DNA from: Clostridiaceae bacterium | GTDB lineage: Bacteria > Bacillota > Clostridia > UBA1212 > DUPL01 | Length of the DNA stretch: 44,952 nt | Reading direction: 5' to 3' | NCBI GenBank assembly: GCA_012838385.1 | Contig: DUPL01000074.1 | Span: 1 to 44,952, forward strand | Shown here: positions 16,321 through 24,877 of the stretch, piece after piece | Numbering within the stretch: the stretch's first letter is position 1 | Layout: each line of letters starts with the position of its first letter | Made by a program: the position numbers and the translations under genes | Notes under the pieces: generated by a model | What the model saw: the letters and a program-made list of their open reading frames with translations, nothing else | Databases searched by the model: none | Told to the model about the DNA's origin: nothing

Positions 16321-17122
16321 AGTAGTACCCCCTTTCGTTTTTACCAAACACTTTCTGCATAAAGCCCTTTTTCCTGGTGTAATCGACCAGGGGGACGTTT
16401 TGTCCCATGATTCTTCTTGCTATGTCCCTGTAGGATTTGCCCGCAGAGCTTCTTCCTGCCAGTACTATGGGTTCTCCTCTGTTGGTTGAAACTATTACAT
16501 CCTCGTCATCCGGGATTACTCCAAGGAGTTCTTCCGCCAGTATCTCCACAATGTCATTGATGCTGAGCATTTCCCCTTTTCGAACCATTTCAGGTCTTAC
16601 CTTGTTAATGACCAGCTTGTGGTCTCTTACATGATTTGAATCAAGCAAACCTATGACACAGTCCGCATCTCTTACTGCAGAAACCTCCGGAGTTGTGACC
16701 ACAATTGCAAAATCCGCAGGTGCAATTGCCACTTCAAACCCGTTTTCTATTCCCGCAGGGCAGTCAATTATTATATAATCAAATTCTTTTTTTAGCTGTT
16801 CACATACTTTTACGATTTGTTCCGGCTTAATCTGGTGCCTGTATCCCGATGGCGCCGCAGGGACGATATACAGCTTGTGAAAACGCTTGTCCTTTATCAG
16901 TGCCTGTTTAATTCCCCTGCATTTTTCCTCGATAACATCTACAAGTGTGTATACCACTCTGTTTTCAAGTCCCATAACCAAATCGAGATTTCTAAGTCCC
17001 ACGTCCGTATCGATTAATACCACACGTTTTCCTTCAAGTGCCAGTGCGGCACCGATATTTGCCGTTGTAGTGGTTTTTCCGACACCACCTTTGCCCGAAG
17101 TAACAACAATAACCTCACTCAT
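16310..17122 (-). CDS. minD: Septum site-determining ATPase MinD
   Basis: A 270-residue ParA/MinD-type ATPase that binds the membrane and normally recruits MinC to block polar septa. The deviant Walker A GKGGVGKT is at residues 10-17, followed by DTDVGLRNLDLVMGLENR and IIIDCPAGIENGF. The C-terminal amphipathic membrane-targeting helix (KKGFMQKVFG) is present. ATG 17122 has GGAGG seven to eight bases upstream; the frame extends to 17185 without a ribosome site, so I reject the longer form. minE follows with overlap. minC, which usually precedes minD, is missing, and the 125-base gap to mrdA is too short for it. Confidence 0.96.
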   Translation of the reverse strand: MSEVIVVTSGKGGVGKTTTTANIGAALALEGKRVVLIDTDVGLRNLDLVMGLENRVVYTLVDVIEEKCRGIKQALIKDKRFHKLYIVPAAPSGYRHQIKPEQIVKVCEQLKKEFDYIIIDCPAGIENGFEVAIAPADFAIVVTTPEVSAVRDADCVIGLLDSNHVRDHKLVINKVRPEMVRKGEMLSINDIVEILAEELLGVIPDDEDVIVSTNRGEPIVLAGRSSAGKSYRDIARRIMGQNVPLVDYTRKKGFMQKVFGKNERGYYYEA

Positions 17123-17135
17123 ATTCCTACCTCCA

Positions 17136-17153
17136 TAATAATGTGTATTATTA
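17136..17153. repeat. AT-rich inverted repeat beside the minD ribosome site
   Basis: TAATAAT (17136-17142) and ATTATTA (17147-17153) form a perfect 7-bp dyad around GTGT, two bases upstream of the minD GGAGG. It may be a weak RNA hairpin or an operator. The stem is all A/T, so significance is low. Confidence 0.35.
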
Positions 17154-17247
17154 AGAGGAAAGCCCGAATATTGTTTGTATGGCAATTATTGATGCGTATT
17201 GGGCGTGTCTAGTTGTATGTCTATTGGTTCGACTACTCTCCTCAACT

Positions 17248-19422
17248 TTATCCTTGTATGAGAGATTTGAAATTTCTAAAACCGTCTCCAAATCCCAGTC
17301 CGTCTTTTCTTGCAGGCAACCCTTCACCAAGACCGGTGTCGCCGTAGTATGCTCTCAAAACCTCGCCTGCAACGGCAATGGAGTTTGAACCCGATGCACC
17401 ATACTCAATAACAACGGAAATCGCAATCTCAGGATTATCGGATGGAGCATAGCAGATATACACCGAGTGGGAGCTTCTTCCGAATGCCTCAAGACCAGTC
17501 TGAGGAGTTCCCGTTTTGCCTGCTGCAAAACCATCCGGAAAACCTCTGTACTCCCTTTTCGCAATACCGCTCAGCTTGGACATGGTAATCATACCTTCCT
17601 GGACTACTTTCAATGTTTCTTCCTTGACTCCAATATTCTTCCTTTCAGCTTCATATTTTTCCACATGTCCGCTGTTGGATACGGAAGCGGCAATCAAATG
17701 CGGCGTGTTCAAGTATCCCCCATTGGCAATGGCAGCAGCGTAGTTGCTGAGCTGAATGGGAGTGAACAGGTTGTACAGCTGTCCGATTGAAGCCTGAGCT
17801 GTATCTGACGGCGTCCATACGTGATAAATATCAGACTCCATCAGCTTCATGGTTTCCTCGTTGTTTCTGTATCCTGCGTATTCAGGTATCTCAATACCTG
17901 TTTTTTCACCCAGACCAAAAGCCTTCGCCCACTTGTCCAAATTCCTTATACCAGTTTTTATTCCAGTCTCATAGAAAAAGACGTTACAGGATTCAGCGAT
18001 AGCCCTTACCATTTCAATATCATAATGATACGCATTGCATCTGTGCACCCTGTTGTTTACTTCAATCATTCCAAGGCACTTAATTTTCTGATAGGGAGTC
18101 ATTACCCCTTCTTCAAGAGCTGCAATTGCAACAAGGGTTTTGAACGTTGAACCTACAGGGTAAAGGCCCTGTGTTGCCCTGTTAAGGCTTGGACTATCTG
18201 GATCCTGAAACAGCTCCGTTATTGCCTTTTGAGCTTCTTCATCACTGGAAGGTGCAAGAAATATTTTGTTGTCGTACGTCGGATAGTTTGCCATAGCCAA
18301 CACTTCTCCCGTCCTAACATCCGTAACAACAACAGAGCCGGCTTTTGCATCACCAAAGTTCTTTTTGTTGTCCTTCCTTGCAATTATGTCTTCTATTGTT
18401 TTTACAAGCGCATCGTAAGCAGCCCTTTGAAGATTAACATCAATGGTAAGGTATATATCATCCCCTGGTACGGGTTCTGTTGATTCAAGTTCCCTTACGA
18501 TTCCCGTTTCAATATCCTGATATACTGTTCTGGTTCCCTTTACTCCGCGAAGAAGAGATTCCGCCGCCCTTTCTATGCCGTTCTTTCCTATTAGACTGTT
18601 TCTATCATACCCTTGGTCTTTGAGGGCTTCATATTCCTCACTGTTTATAGCTCTTACATAGCCGATTATATGGCTCAAGGTTTCGTCATGAACGTATTCT
18701 CTGTAATATACTTCTTCCGTATATATTCCCGGAAACTCTAGATGTCTTGCTTCGATAATCTCCATTGTCTTTGAGGACACATCATCCGCAATTGTCAAAG
18801 GCACCATGTAGCTAAGACCCATTGTATACGTCTGATACCTAAGAATCATTATCTTGTACGCTTCCTCATCCGTGTAGGATTCGTCAAATTTGAACACCAC
18901 GTTTCTAAGATAATCAAAAGCATCCTTGGCCGTGTTTATCTTGTCCCTATCGGATTTTCTCAAAGCAATACCATTTATCCAAGCCTTTCGTCTGTCTTCG
19001 TTTTCTTCACCTTCAAGATACGAACCCCAAGCTATTGGATAATCTATATATCTCTTTAACGGGTTGTTGTAATCTTCACCCATTTCATCCAACAAGTTAA
19101 TCACTTTTAAATACATTTCATCCCTAAAACTCTGATCTCTGTCCACATTCACCATCTGCACCTTGTATGCAACCCTGTTTGTGGCCAACAAAATGCCATT
19201 TCTGTCATATATGTTACCTCTTGGAGTTTCGGTGTACAAAACGACCTTGTTGATAGTGGCGGCGTTGTCCTTGTGCTGCTCTCCCTGCACAATTTGAAGG
19301 TAATACAGACGTGCTGAAATTGCGGTCATGGCAACAGTTATACCTAGGCCGACATAGAATATTCTTGATTTAAATATCTTCGCAAGTCTTTCTTTCAATG
19401 AATTAAGAAAAAGCTTGTTCAT
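17248..19422 (-). CDS. mrdA: Penicillin-binding protein 2, elongasome transpeptidase
   Basis: A 724-residue class B PBP, the DD-transpeptidase of lateral-wall synthesis working with MreBCD and RodA. One N-terminal membrane helix (about 20-42) is followed by the PBP dimerisation domain (ETPRGNIYDRNG) and the transpeptidase domain. The active-site motifs are S425-TFK (GSTFKTLVAIAA), S478-CN and K636-TG (AGKTGTPQTG). Its length is in the range of larger Gram-positive PBP2 proteins. ATG 19422 follows the mreD stop by twelve bases. rodA/ftsW is not adjacent. The next gene is minD after a 125-base gap. Confidence 0.95.
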   Translation of the reverse strand: MNKLFLNSLKERLAKIFKSRIFYVGLGITVAMTAISARLYYLQIVQGEQHKDNAATINKVVLYTETPRGNIYDRNGILLATNRVAYKVQMVNVDRDQSFRDEMYLKVINLLDEMGEDYNNPLKRYIDYPIAWGSYLEGEENEDRRKAWINGIALRKSDRDKINTAKDAFDYLRNVVFKFDESYTDEEAYKIMILRYQTYTMGLSYMVPLTIADDVSSKTMEIIEARHLEFPGIYTEEVYYREYVHDETLSHIIGYVRAINSEEYEALKDQGYDRNSLIGKNGIERAAESLLRGVKGTRTVYQDIETGIVRELESTEPVPGDDIYLTIDVNLQRAAYDALVKTIEDIIARKDNKKNFGDAKAGSVVVTDVRTGEVLAMANYPTYDNKIFLAPSSDEEAQKAITELFQDPDSPSLNRATQGLYPVGSTFKTLVAIAALEEGVMTPYQKIKCLGMIEVNNRVHRCNAYHYDIEMVRAIAESCNVFFYETGIKTGIRNLDKWAKAFGLGEKTGIEIPEYAGYRNNEETMKLMESDIYHVWTPSDTAQASIGQLYNLFTPIQLSNYAAAIANGGYLNTPHLIAASVSNSGHVEKYEAERKNIGVKEETLKVVQEGMITMSKLSGIAKREYRGFPDGFAAGKTGTPQTGLEAFGRSSHSVYICYAPSDNPEIAISVVIEYGASGSNSIAVAGEVLRAYYGDTGLGEGLPARKDGLGFGDGFRNFKSLIQG

Positions 19423-19434
19423 GCTTTCACCATC

Positions 19435-20070
19435 CTAGAAAATTTCATACTTTGGACCCAGTTTGTCCCATATCAGTCTTATTGGTACAAACAGTATGAA
19501 AAAGATTATAACGTCATACAGAGTTACCGGCAGTATCCTTTTCAACATGTGAACGCCGTAGTTTTCATACAATACAGTACCGCCGGTTCTTGCAAGAGCT
19601 ATGAGTTTTGCTGTAAAGCTTTCCACCATAGTATATATTAAAAATGAGGGTATCGCAATTGAAAGACTCCAGATTGTTTTCAATTTCACTTGTTCAAAAC
19701 TAATAACGGAGACAAAAGCCGCAAACAACATGAATAAAAGAGAATAAACCCCTAAATACCTGCCATACATTATATCCACATACAGACCTGCAAACAATCC
19801 TGCAAACATGGCGGGTCTGACATGCAAAACAACTGATATGGTATAGAGAAAGACAATTGCCATGTTGGGTTTTGCATTAAAAATCCTCAGATCATTAAAA
19901 ACTGCTTCTTGGATAATAAGGAGAAAGATTACAGATAAAGAGATGTATATTATGCGGCCCTTCGTAATTTTGCTCACACTTTCAGAACTGTCTATTATTA
20001 AAGACGAAAAGACCTTGTTCAATCTTTTGTTCAGTCTGCTTTCAAGTCTCTGCTTGCGCAACTTGATCAC
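19435..20070 (-). CDS. mreD: Rod shape-determining protein MreD
   Basis: An integral membrane subunit of the elongasome with about five hydrophobic segments. It is 211 residues from GTG 20070, longer than the usual ~170 because of a basic 45-residue N-terminal extension (KQRLESRLNKRLNK). The GTG abuts the mreC stop with no spacing for a ribosome site. TTG 20061 is eight bases after AGG in the sequence AGGTGATC, which matches the anti-Shine-Dalgarno well, so the true start may be 20061. Position between mreC and mrdA and the hydrophobic profile (NAKPNMAIVFLYTISVV) support the call. Confidence 0.88.
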   Translation of the reverse strand: MIKLRKQRLESRLNKRLNKVFSSLIIDSSESVSKITKGRIIYISLSVIFLLIIQEAVFNDLRIFNAKPNMAIVFLYTISVVLHVRPAMFAGLFAGLYVDIMYGRYLGVYSLLFMLFAAFVSVISFEQVKLKTIWSLSIAIPSFLIYTMVESFTAKLIALARTGGTVLYENYGVHMLKRILPVTLYDVIIFFILFVPIRLIWDKLGPKYEIF

Positions 20071-20925
20071 CTATTCTTTATCTTCTGTAATTCTTGCTTT
20101 TTCCGGAAGGCTCAATATGTATACCTCGCTTATCTTTGGCAGATTCACAAGCGGTTCTACAATTGCATATCTAGTTTCCGTCTCCGCAATTGTACTTATC
20201 TCAATAACTGTGCCAATGGCTATCCCTTTTGGATATACTCCTCCACTCTCAGCAGTCACAAGGAGATCTCCGACATAAAGGTCTGATGACGCTGATATCC
20301 TGTCCAGTTTAAGCAAATATTCATAGTTTTCAGGAGTCATGCCTCTAAGCCTTACCAGCTCATTGCTTCTTGATATACGGGCCATGATGACATTCTGTTC
20401 ATCCACCAAAGTCATGACCTTGCATGTATGGGCCGATACTTTGGATACAATACCTACAAGTCCCTTGGATGTTATCACAGGGCAACCGATGTATACCCCT
20501 TCCTGCGTGCCTGCATCAAGAGTGAACTCATTGTACCAATCCGTAACGTCCTTGGCTATTATATTTGCTGCAATCAAGTCGTATTCCTGATAGTAGTCCT
20601 TTAGTTCGAGCAGTGCTCTCAATTCCTGGTTTTCCGTCTCCAGCTGCTCGTTTCTATTTTTGTAACCTTGTAGTTTGTCAACTTCTTCCTTAAGTCTCTT
20701 GTTTTCGTTTATAAGGTCAGTATAGGAGCCGATTGCCTCAAATCTGTCCTTGATTCCGGTGGCAAGGTTGCTTGCTCCTTTTTGTACTGCCTGTACGGGG
20801 ACGCTTAAAACTTTGTATACTGAATGAATCTTGCTGTTGGGGTCACTAGAGATAATTATGACCACCAACAGAAAGATAGTTAATATCACCAGTATAAAAA
20901 TCGTATTTTTAGCGTGTCTGGGCAC
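20071..20925 (-). CDS. mreC: Rod shape-determining protein MreC
   Basis: A 284-residue protein with an N-terminal membrane helix (about 9-27), a coiled coil (about 66-112, ENKRLKEEVDKLQ) and the extracytoplasmic beta-rich MreC domain (GLVGIVSKVSAHTCKVMTL, TAESGGVYPKGIAIGTV). It links MreB to the cell-wall synthesis enzymes. The start is GTG 20925, with AGGATGA upstream in the 3' end of mreB. It ends immediately before mreD. Confidence 0.94.
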   Translation of the reverse strand: MPRHAKNTIFILVILTIFLLVVIIISSDPNSKIHSVYKVLSVPVQAVQKGASNLATGIKDRFEAIGSYTDLINENKRLKEEVDKLQGYKNRNEQLETENQELRALLELKDYYQEYDLIAANIIAKDVTDWYNEFTLDAGTQEGVYIGCPVITSKGLVGIVSKVSAHTCKVMTLVDEQNVIMARISRSNELVRLRGMTPENYEYLLKLDRISASSDLYVGDLLVTAESGGVYPKGIAIGTVIEISTIAETETRYAIVEPLVNLPKISEVYILSLPEKARITEDKE

Positions 20926-20931
20926 AAATTA

Positions 20932-21957
20932 TCATCCTATCCCGTAATAGCTTTCAATTTTGTTAGAGAAAATGACCCTGCACAATTCATCATCCTCCAG
21001 GCATTTTCCCGTACCTAATGCGACACAATCCAGTGGATTCTCCGCTATCACAACAGGCATGCCGGTTTCAAGTTTGATAATCTTGTCTAGACCGGAAAGC
21101 ATTGCACCGCCTCCAGTAAGCATTATTCCCTTGTCCATTATGTCTGCTGCAAGTTCCGGAGGAGTACACTCCAGGCAATATTTTATTGCATCAACAATCT
21201 GATTTATTGGTTCCTTAATCGCTTCTACAACTTCTGAAGATGATATTCTGACATTTTTAGGGAGTCCTGTCAGAAGGTCGCGGCCTCTTACTTCCATGTA
21301 TTCTTCCTGTGCCTTTGGGTATGCGGCACCTATTGTCAGCTTGATTTCCTCAGCTGTTCTTTCTCCTATCAGCAGGTTGTATTCCTTCTTTGCGTATACA
21401 ACAATTGCTGCATCCAGATTGTCTCCTGCAACCCTCAGCGACTTGCTGGTAACTATGCCGCCCATGGATATGACGGCAACTTCACTGGTGCCACCGCCAA
21501 TGTCTACAATCATGCTTCCTGTGGCCTCTTCTATTGGGAGCCCTGCTCCTATCGCCGCAGCCATAGGTTCTTCTATTATTTGAGGAGTTCTTTTTCTTGC
21601 GCCTGCAGCTCTTGCCGCTTCAATTACTGCACTTTTTTCAACTTCAGTTACTCCGGAAGGTACACATACGAGTATGTTTGGTCTTCCCCAGCTTCCCACA
21701 GCTTTTTTAATAAAGTACCTTAACATTTGCTCCGTTACATCAAAGTCTGCAATAACACCATCTTTCAAAGGCCTTATCGCCATTATGTTACCCGGAGTTC
21801 TGCCTATCATTCTTTTTGCTGAATCTCCAACTGCCAGAATTTGACCGGTTAGTTTGTTAACTGCTACCACCGATGGTTCGCGGATTATTATCCCCTTTCC
21901 CCGAAGATGGACTAATGTGTTTGCTGTTCCCAAGTCGATTCCTATGTCTTTTGGCAT
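20932..21957 (-). CDS. mreB: Rod shape-determining actin homologue MreB
   Basis: A 341-residue actin-like ATPase that organises elongation-specific wall synthesis. Conserved motifs are [10 protein letters not shown] (phosphate 1), [14 protein letters not shown] (phosphate 2) and [13 protein letters not shown] (adenosine). ATG 21957 has GGGGAGAG upstream. radC ends only 24 bases before it, leaving no clear separate promoter, so mreB is likely cotranscribed with radC as in many Firmicutes. Confidence 0.97.
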   Translation of the reverse strand: MPKDIGIDLGTANTLVHLRGKGIIIREPSVVAVNKLTGQILAVGDSAKRMIGRTPGNIMAIRPLKDGVIADFDVTEQMLRYFIKKAVGSWGRPNILVCVPSGVTEVEKSAVIEAARAAGARKRTPQIIEEPMAAAIGAGLPIEEATGSMIVDIGGGTSEVAVISMGGIVTSKSLRVAGDNLDAAIVVYAKKEYNLLIGERTAEEIKLTIGAAYPKAQEEYMEVRGRDLLTGLPKNVRISSSEVVEAIKEPINQIVDAIKYCLECTPPELAADIMDKGIMLTGGGAMLSGLDKIIKLETGMPVVIAENPLDCVALGTGKCLEDDELCRVIFSNKIESYYGIG

Positions 21958-21981
21958 TTATACTCTCTCTCCCCATTTAAC

Positions 21982-22716
21982 TTAGTTTATATTATTACCA
22001 GCTATACTCTCCAAAATTTTCTTCATTATACCGGAAGCATGCATGCTGTGATACGTTCCATTGCCGATTATTATATGGTCAATTACTTCTATTCCAACTA
22101 TGTCTCCAACCAAAATCAACCGCTTTGTGGTGTTTATGTCATCCTCACTGGGCTCGACATGTCCGGTTGGATGATTATGCGCTATTATTATCGTAGATGC
22201 ATGATTCCTAATTGCATCCGAAAACACTTCTCTTGGATGAACGAGCGCCTGGTCTATTGTGCCAACCGAAACGTCGCTAATCTTGATTATCTGCAACTTT
22301 CTGTCAAGCAAAACCACTTTCAGTACTTCCTTTTTAAGATGGGACATCTCGCCCATTAATATCTCCGCTATCTGGCCTGTGCTCCTTATTCTCATCTTGT
22401 GACTGCTGACATTTCTAGCTCCATTCATGCGTCTTGCCAGCTCGCACAAAGCCTTGATTTGAATAGCTTTTACCCGTCCTATACCTTTTACTCTCCTGAG
22501 CTCGTCCAATTCCATGTCAGTAAGAGTAACCAATCCGCCACTCCCACATCTCCTTAAAAGTTCCCTTGCAATATCGACAGCAGTCTGCTCCTTGTATCCT
22601 GATTTAATGATGACTGCAATCAATTCCGCATCCGTAAGACTGGCTGCCCCAAAACGCTCAATTCGCTCGTAAGGTCTTTCACTTACGGGCATTTCCTTAA
22701 TTGTCAAAGTCCTCAT
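21982..22716 (-). CDS. radC: RadC-family JAB/MPN-domain protein
   Basis: A 244-residue protein. The N-terminal part (residues 1-95) has a helix-hairpin-helix-like region (RRVKGIGRVKAIQIKALCELA) and the C-terminal part is a JAB/MPN metalloprotease-like domain with the metal motif HNHPTGHVEPSEDD, His180 and His182 with the later acidic residue. The old name implies DNA repair, but the biochemical role is not established. AGGAG lies six bases before ATG 22716. It heads the mreB cluster; maf, which often sits beside it, is absent here. Confidence 0.94.
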   Translation of the reverse strand: MRTLTIKEMPVSERPYERIERFGAASLTDAELIAVIIKSGYKEQTAVDIARELLRRCGSGGLVTLTDMELDELRRVKGIGRVKAIQIKALCELARRMNGARNVSSHKMRIRSTGQIAEILMGEMSHLKKEVLKVVLLDRKLQIIKISDVSVGTIDQALVHPREVFSDAIRNHASTIIIAHNHPTGHVEPSEDDINTTKRLILVGDIVGIEVIDHIIIGNGTYHSMHASGIMKKILESIAGNNIN

Positions 22717-22808
22717 GCTACACTCCTGTCAACAATTTTTGTCGGCCAAAGCATTGTACAAATCATGTCCGAGAAAGTTGTTTCTGGTCGGGCAACAGAA
22801 AACTTCAA

Positions 22809-23078
22809 TCAATATCTCCTGCTCCAAATAGCAATAGCCAGTATAATGCCCACGATACTACCGATGTTAACACCCAAACTCAGTTCAAAACCAAACCGTA
22901 TTACATTAATATCAAACAGAGGATTGAAACTTACGGATAAAATGTTTGACTTTCCAATTTTATCGATGAACTCCAAATGTGGGATATACGACAATAGTTT
23001 TCCAACTATGCCTCCAATAATGCTGCCTATGAACATAAATGCAATCAAGACCAAGGCCTCTCTTTTGTTTCTCCTCAA
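22809..23078 (-). CDS. DUF4321 small membrane protein
   Basis: An 89-residue protein with two membrane helices (LVLIAFMFIGSIIGGIVGKLL and FELSLGVNIGSIVGIILAIA). It matches the small clostridial membrane family DUF4321, found next to maf/radC/mreB. The start is TTG 23078, six bases after a perfect AGGAGG; the frame continues to 23159 without a ribosome site, so the longer version is rejected. It ends 92 bases before radC. The function is unknown. Confidence 0.75.
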   Translation of the reverse strand: MRRNKREALVLIAFMFIGSIIGGIVGKLLSYIPHLEFIDKIGKSNILSVSFNPLFDINVIRFGFELSLGVNIGSIVGIILAIAIWSRRY

Positions 23079-23131
23079 ATGTATCCTCCTACCTAAGTTC
23101 AAGTAAACCCGATGTTCGGGAGCATATTTAC

Positions 23132-23159
23132 AGTATATATGAATTTGAGAAAAAAACAA
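23132..23159 (-). promoter_or_regulatory. Predicted promoter of the DUF4321-radC-mre run
   Basis: Minus strand TTGTTT (23154-23159), a 16-base spacer and TATACT (23132-23137). The leader contains a short CCCGA-ACA-TCGGG hairpin (about 23108-23120). The whole 258-base stretch 23079-23336 is divergent promoter DNA with no gene. Confidence 0.5.
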
Positions 23160-23266
23160 GGGTAAAGTTGAGATAATCGCATATTATTTGACAATTGAGA
23201 GCATAATGTTAATAGAAAATATGTATAACGTTAATCATTTTGCTTCTCTTTTTTTTTAAATTAAAG

Positions 23267-23272
23267 TATAAT
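23267..23272 (+). promoter_or_regulatory. Predicted -10 element of mecA
   Basis: A perfect TATAAT at 23267-23272 after a long T/A-rich stretch, with no convincing -35. The leader of about 57 bases can form a small hairpin (ACAG with CTGT near 23290-23306). Confidence 0.5.
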
Positions 23273-23336
23273 AGTAGTGTACATAAAGAACAGCGAGCTC
23301 TGTATGTAAAAGTGCTAGTAAAAGGAGGACCAACCT

Positions 23337-24107
23337 ATGAAAATTGAAAAAGTCAGCGAAGACGTAATAAGAATAACTTTGACGGCTGAAGATTTGAAAA
23401 AGAGAAATCTTGACGCCCAGAAGTTCAAGTATGACACTCCTCAATACGAAAGACTTTTGCTTGATGTAATCAGCCACGCTGAAATAGAGTTTGGTTTTGA
23501 CATATCAGAATGTAGAGTTGTTCATGAACCCGCATCAAACAAACAGGAAGACCACATCATTACTGTTACAAGAACCAGTAATGCAAAGAATATAGACAAC
23601 AGCACCTTTGATTTTAATCCCGCATACTTACTGAAAATTCTTGCTTATCTAAAAGAACTTCTCCCAATCGATGAAAACTTCGATTTTGATGGCGAAGACA
23701 AGGACTTTTCTGACGAGTTGCATCATAACGACTATTTCCTAAATTCCATCCTTCTCTACGATGAGAATGAAAAAGCAAAGGAAAAGCGTTACAGTGACGA
23801 AAGCTGCAATGAAAATTACGAGGTATTGGTTTTCAATGATTTTGAAAATCTGATTTCCATGGTTCTTACCATACCACAGAGCAGAAACGTACCTGCATCC
23901 TTGTACAAGTACAATGACAACTATTACATTTCCTACAGGTTAAGCAAAAGGAATGCGGGCGTTATTGAAAAAATTAGAGACATAGCCTCCGAATTCGATG
24001 GGAAATACATGCCTGCAAGCATTACACGCCCTATATTGGAGGAACATGCCAACAAGATCATCAAGAGAGGTGCATTCTCTGTTTTACTGAACAATTTTGC
24101 AAAATAG
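23337..24107 (+). CDS. mecA: Adaptor protein MecA (ClpC partner)
   Basis: A 256-residue protein of the MecA/YpbH family. The N-terminal domain (MKIEKVSEDVIRITLTAEDL, then AEIEFGFD) binds substrates such as ComK in Bacillus. The middle is an acidic linker (FDFDGEDKDFSDE). The C-terminal domain (from about residue 160, VLVFNDFENLI to LEEHANKII) docks to ClpC and drives its hexamer assembly for proteolysis. AAAGGAGG is nine bases before ATG 23337. It is monocistronic, with its own promoter and terminator. ComK is Bacillus-specific, so the targets here are unknown. Confidence 0.9.
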   Translation: MKIEKVSEDVIRITLTAEDLKKRNLDAQKFKYDTPQYERLLLDVISHAEIEFGFDISECRVVHEPASNKQEDHIITVTRTSNAKNIDNSTFDFNPAYLLKILAYLKELLPIDENFDFDGEDKDFSDELHHNDYFLNSILLYDENEKAKEKRYSDESCNENYEVLVFNDFENLISMVLTIPQSRNVPASLYKYNDNYYISYRLSKRNAGVIEKIRDIASEFDGKYMPASITRPILEEHANKIIKRGAFSVLLNNFAK

Positions 24108-24114
24108 CGGTCAC

Positions 24115-24144
24115 AAGCCGGTGTATTTTAATGCACGGCTTTTT
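24115..24144 (+). terminator. Rho-independent terminator of mecA
   Basis: AAGCCG (24115-24120) pairs with CGGCTT (24136-24141), with TG/CA extending the stem, followed by five T residues. It lies eight bases after the mecA stop. Confidence 0.8.
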
Positions 24145-24181
24145 AATACATGTCAACACAACCGGTACATATTGCCACACG

Positions 24182-24214
24182 ATGAGGTGCGGTCTTACAA
24201 TTGCCGCACCTCAT
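24182..24214. terminator. Perfect 11-bp hairpin between convergent mecA and comEA
   Basis: ATGAGGTGCGG (24182-24192) and CCGCACCTCAT (24204-24214) form a perfect stem with an 11-base loop. Neither strand has a following T-run, so it may be a factor-dependent or weak bidirectional terminator or an mRNA 3' stabiliser for comEA. Confidence 0.5.
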
Positions 24215-24219
24215 TGCAT

Positions 24220-24843
24220 TTATAAAGTTATGTAATCTTTTATGCTTTCAAATTTAGCTTCCTTTATACCAGGAACGTTCATTATTTCTTCAAGAGTCTT
24301 GAATCCACCGTTTTTCTCCCTGTAATCCACTATTCTCAGGGCAAGAGTCTGTCCAATGCCCGGCAATGTGGCCAGTTCAGCAACACTCGCTTTATTAATG
24401 CTAATCTTTTCATTGTTGCCGCCGTTACCACCGTTATCTCCATGGGAAACAATCCAGGTTTTATCCTCGTCATCTATTGAGGGGATCCTTATTTGCATTC
24501 CGTCGGACAACCTGTAAGCCAGATTTACCGCATCCGTGTCAGCCTCCTCGGTAAAACCGCCTGCTGCAACAACAGCATCTTCCACTGTGCTTCCTACGGG
24601 TATTTTAACAACTTTTTTCTCTTTGACACAGCCAATTACATGTACCGATATCAGGGGAGGATCTGTTACTTGAATTTCCGATTGGGTAAGCGGGGGTGTT
24701 GGCGTGTGGTTCGTAATTGCATCCCTGTCATTTTCAGACAGGTTGTACCCAATGATAGCCAATGCCAAAATGATGATTAAAACAACAGTTGCAACAAGCG
24801 CTGGAGGCATGTACACGACTCTGCCAAACATTCTAATCCTCAT
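24220..24843 (-). CDS. comEA: Competence protein ComEA, DNA receptor with SLBB and helix-hairpin-helix domains
   Basis: A 207-residue protein: one N-terminal membrane helix (about 17-36), a proline/threonine-rich linker, an SLBB domain (about 62-115, VHVIGCVKEKKVVKIP), a glycine/asparagine linker (GDNGGNGGNN) and a C-terminal double helix-hairpin-helix (about 145-207, INKASVAELATLPGIGQTLA and NVPGIKEAKFESIKDY). It is the membrane-anchored double-strand DNA receptor for uptake. comEC is not next to it, so a complete uptake locus is not visible. ATG 24843 follows a weak AGGATGGTGG; ATG 24831 is an alternative. It is last in the rnc-ThuA-radical SAM-acyltransferase run. Confidence 0.88.
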   Translation of the reverse strand: MRIRMFGRVVYMPPALVATVVLIIILALAIIGYNLSENDRDAITNHTPTPPLTQSEIQVTDPPLISVHVIGCVKEKKVVKIPVGSTVEDAVVAAGGFTEEADTDAVNLAYRLSDGMQIRIPSIDDEDKTWIVSHGDNGGNGGNNEKISINKASVAELATLPGIGQTLALRIVDYREKNGGFKTLEEIMNVPGIKEAKFESIKDYITL

Positions 24844-24877
24844 CGCACCACCATCCTGATTTTTTTACCATTATATT

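Noticed and set aside
17123-17185. Longer N-terminus for MinD
   Set aside because: No ribosome site, not family-like, and it includes the GGAGG used by ATG 17122.
22717-22808. Remnant of maf between DUF4321 and radC
   Set aside because: The 92 bases show no similarity I can recognise to Maf and no reading frame of useful length.
23079-23159. Longer N-terminus for the DUF4321 protein
   Set aside because: It spans the predicted promoter and the AGGAGG of TTG 23078.
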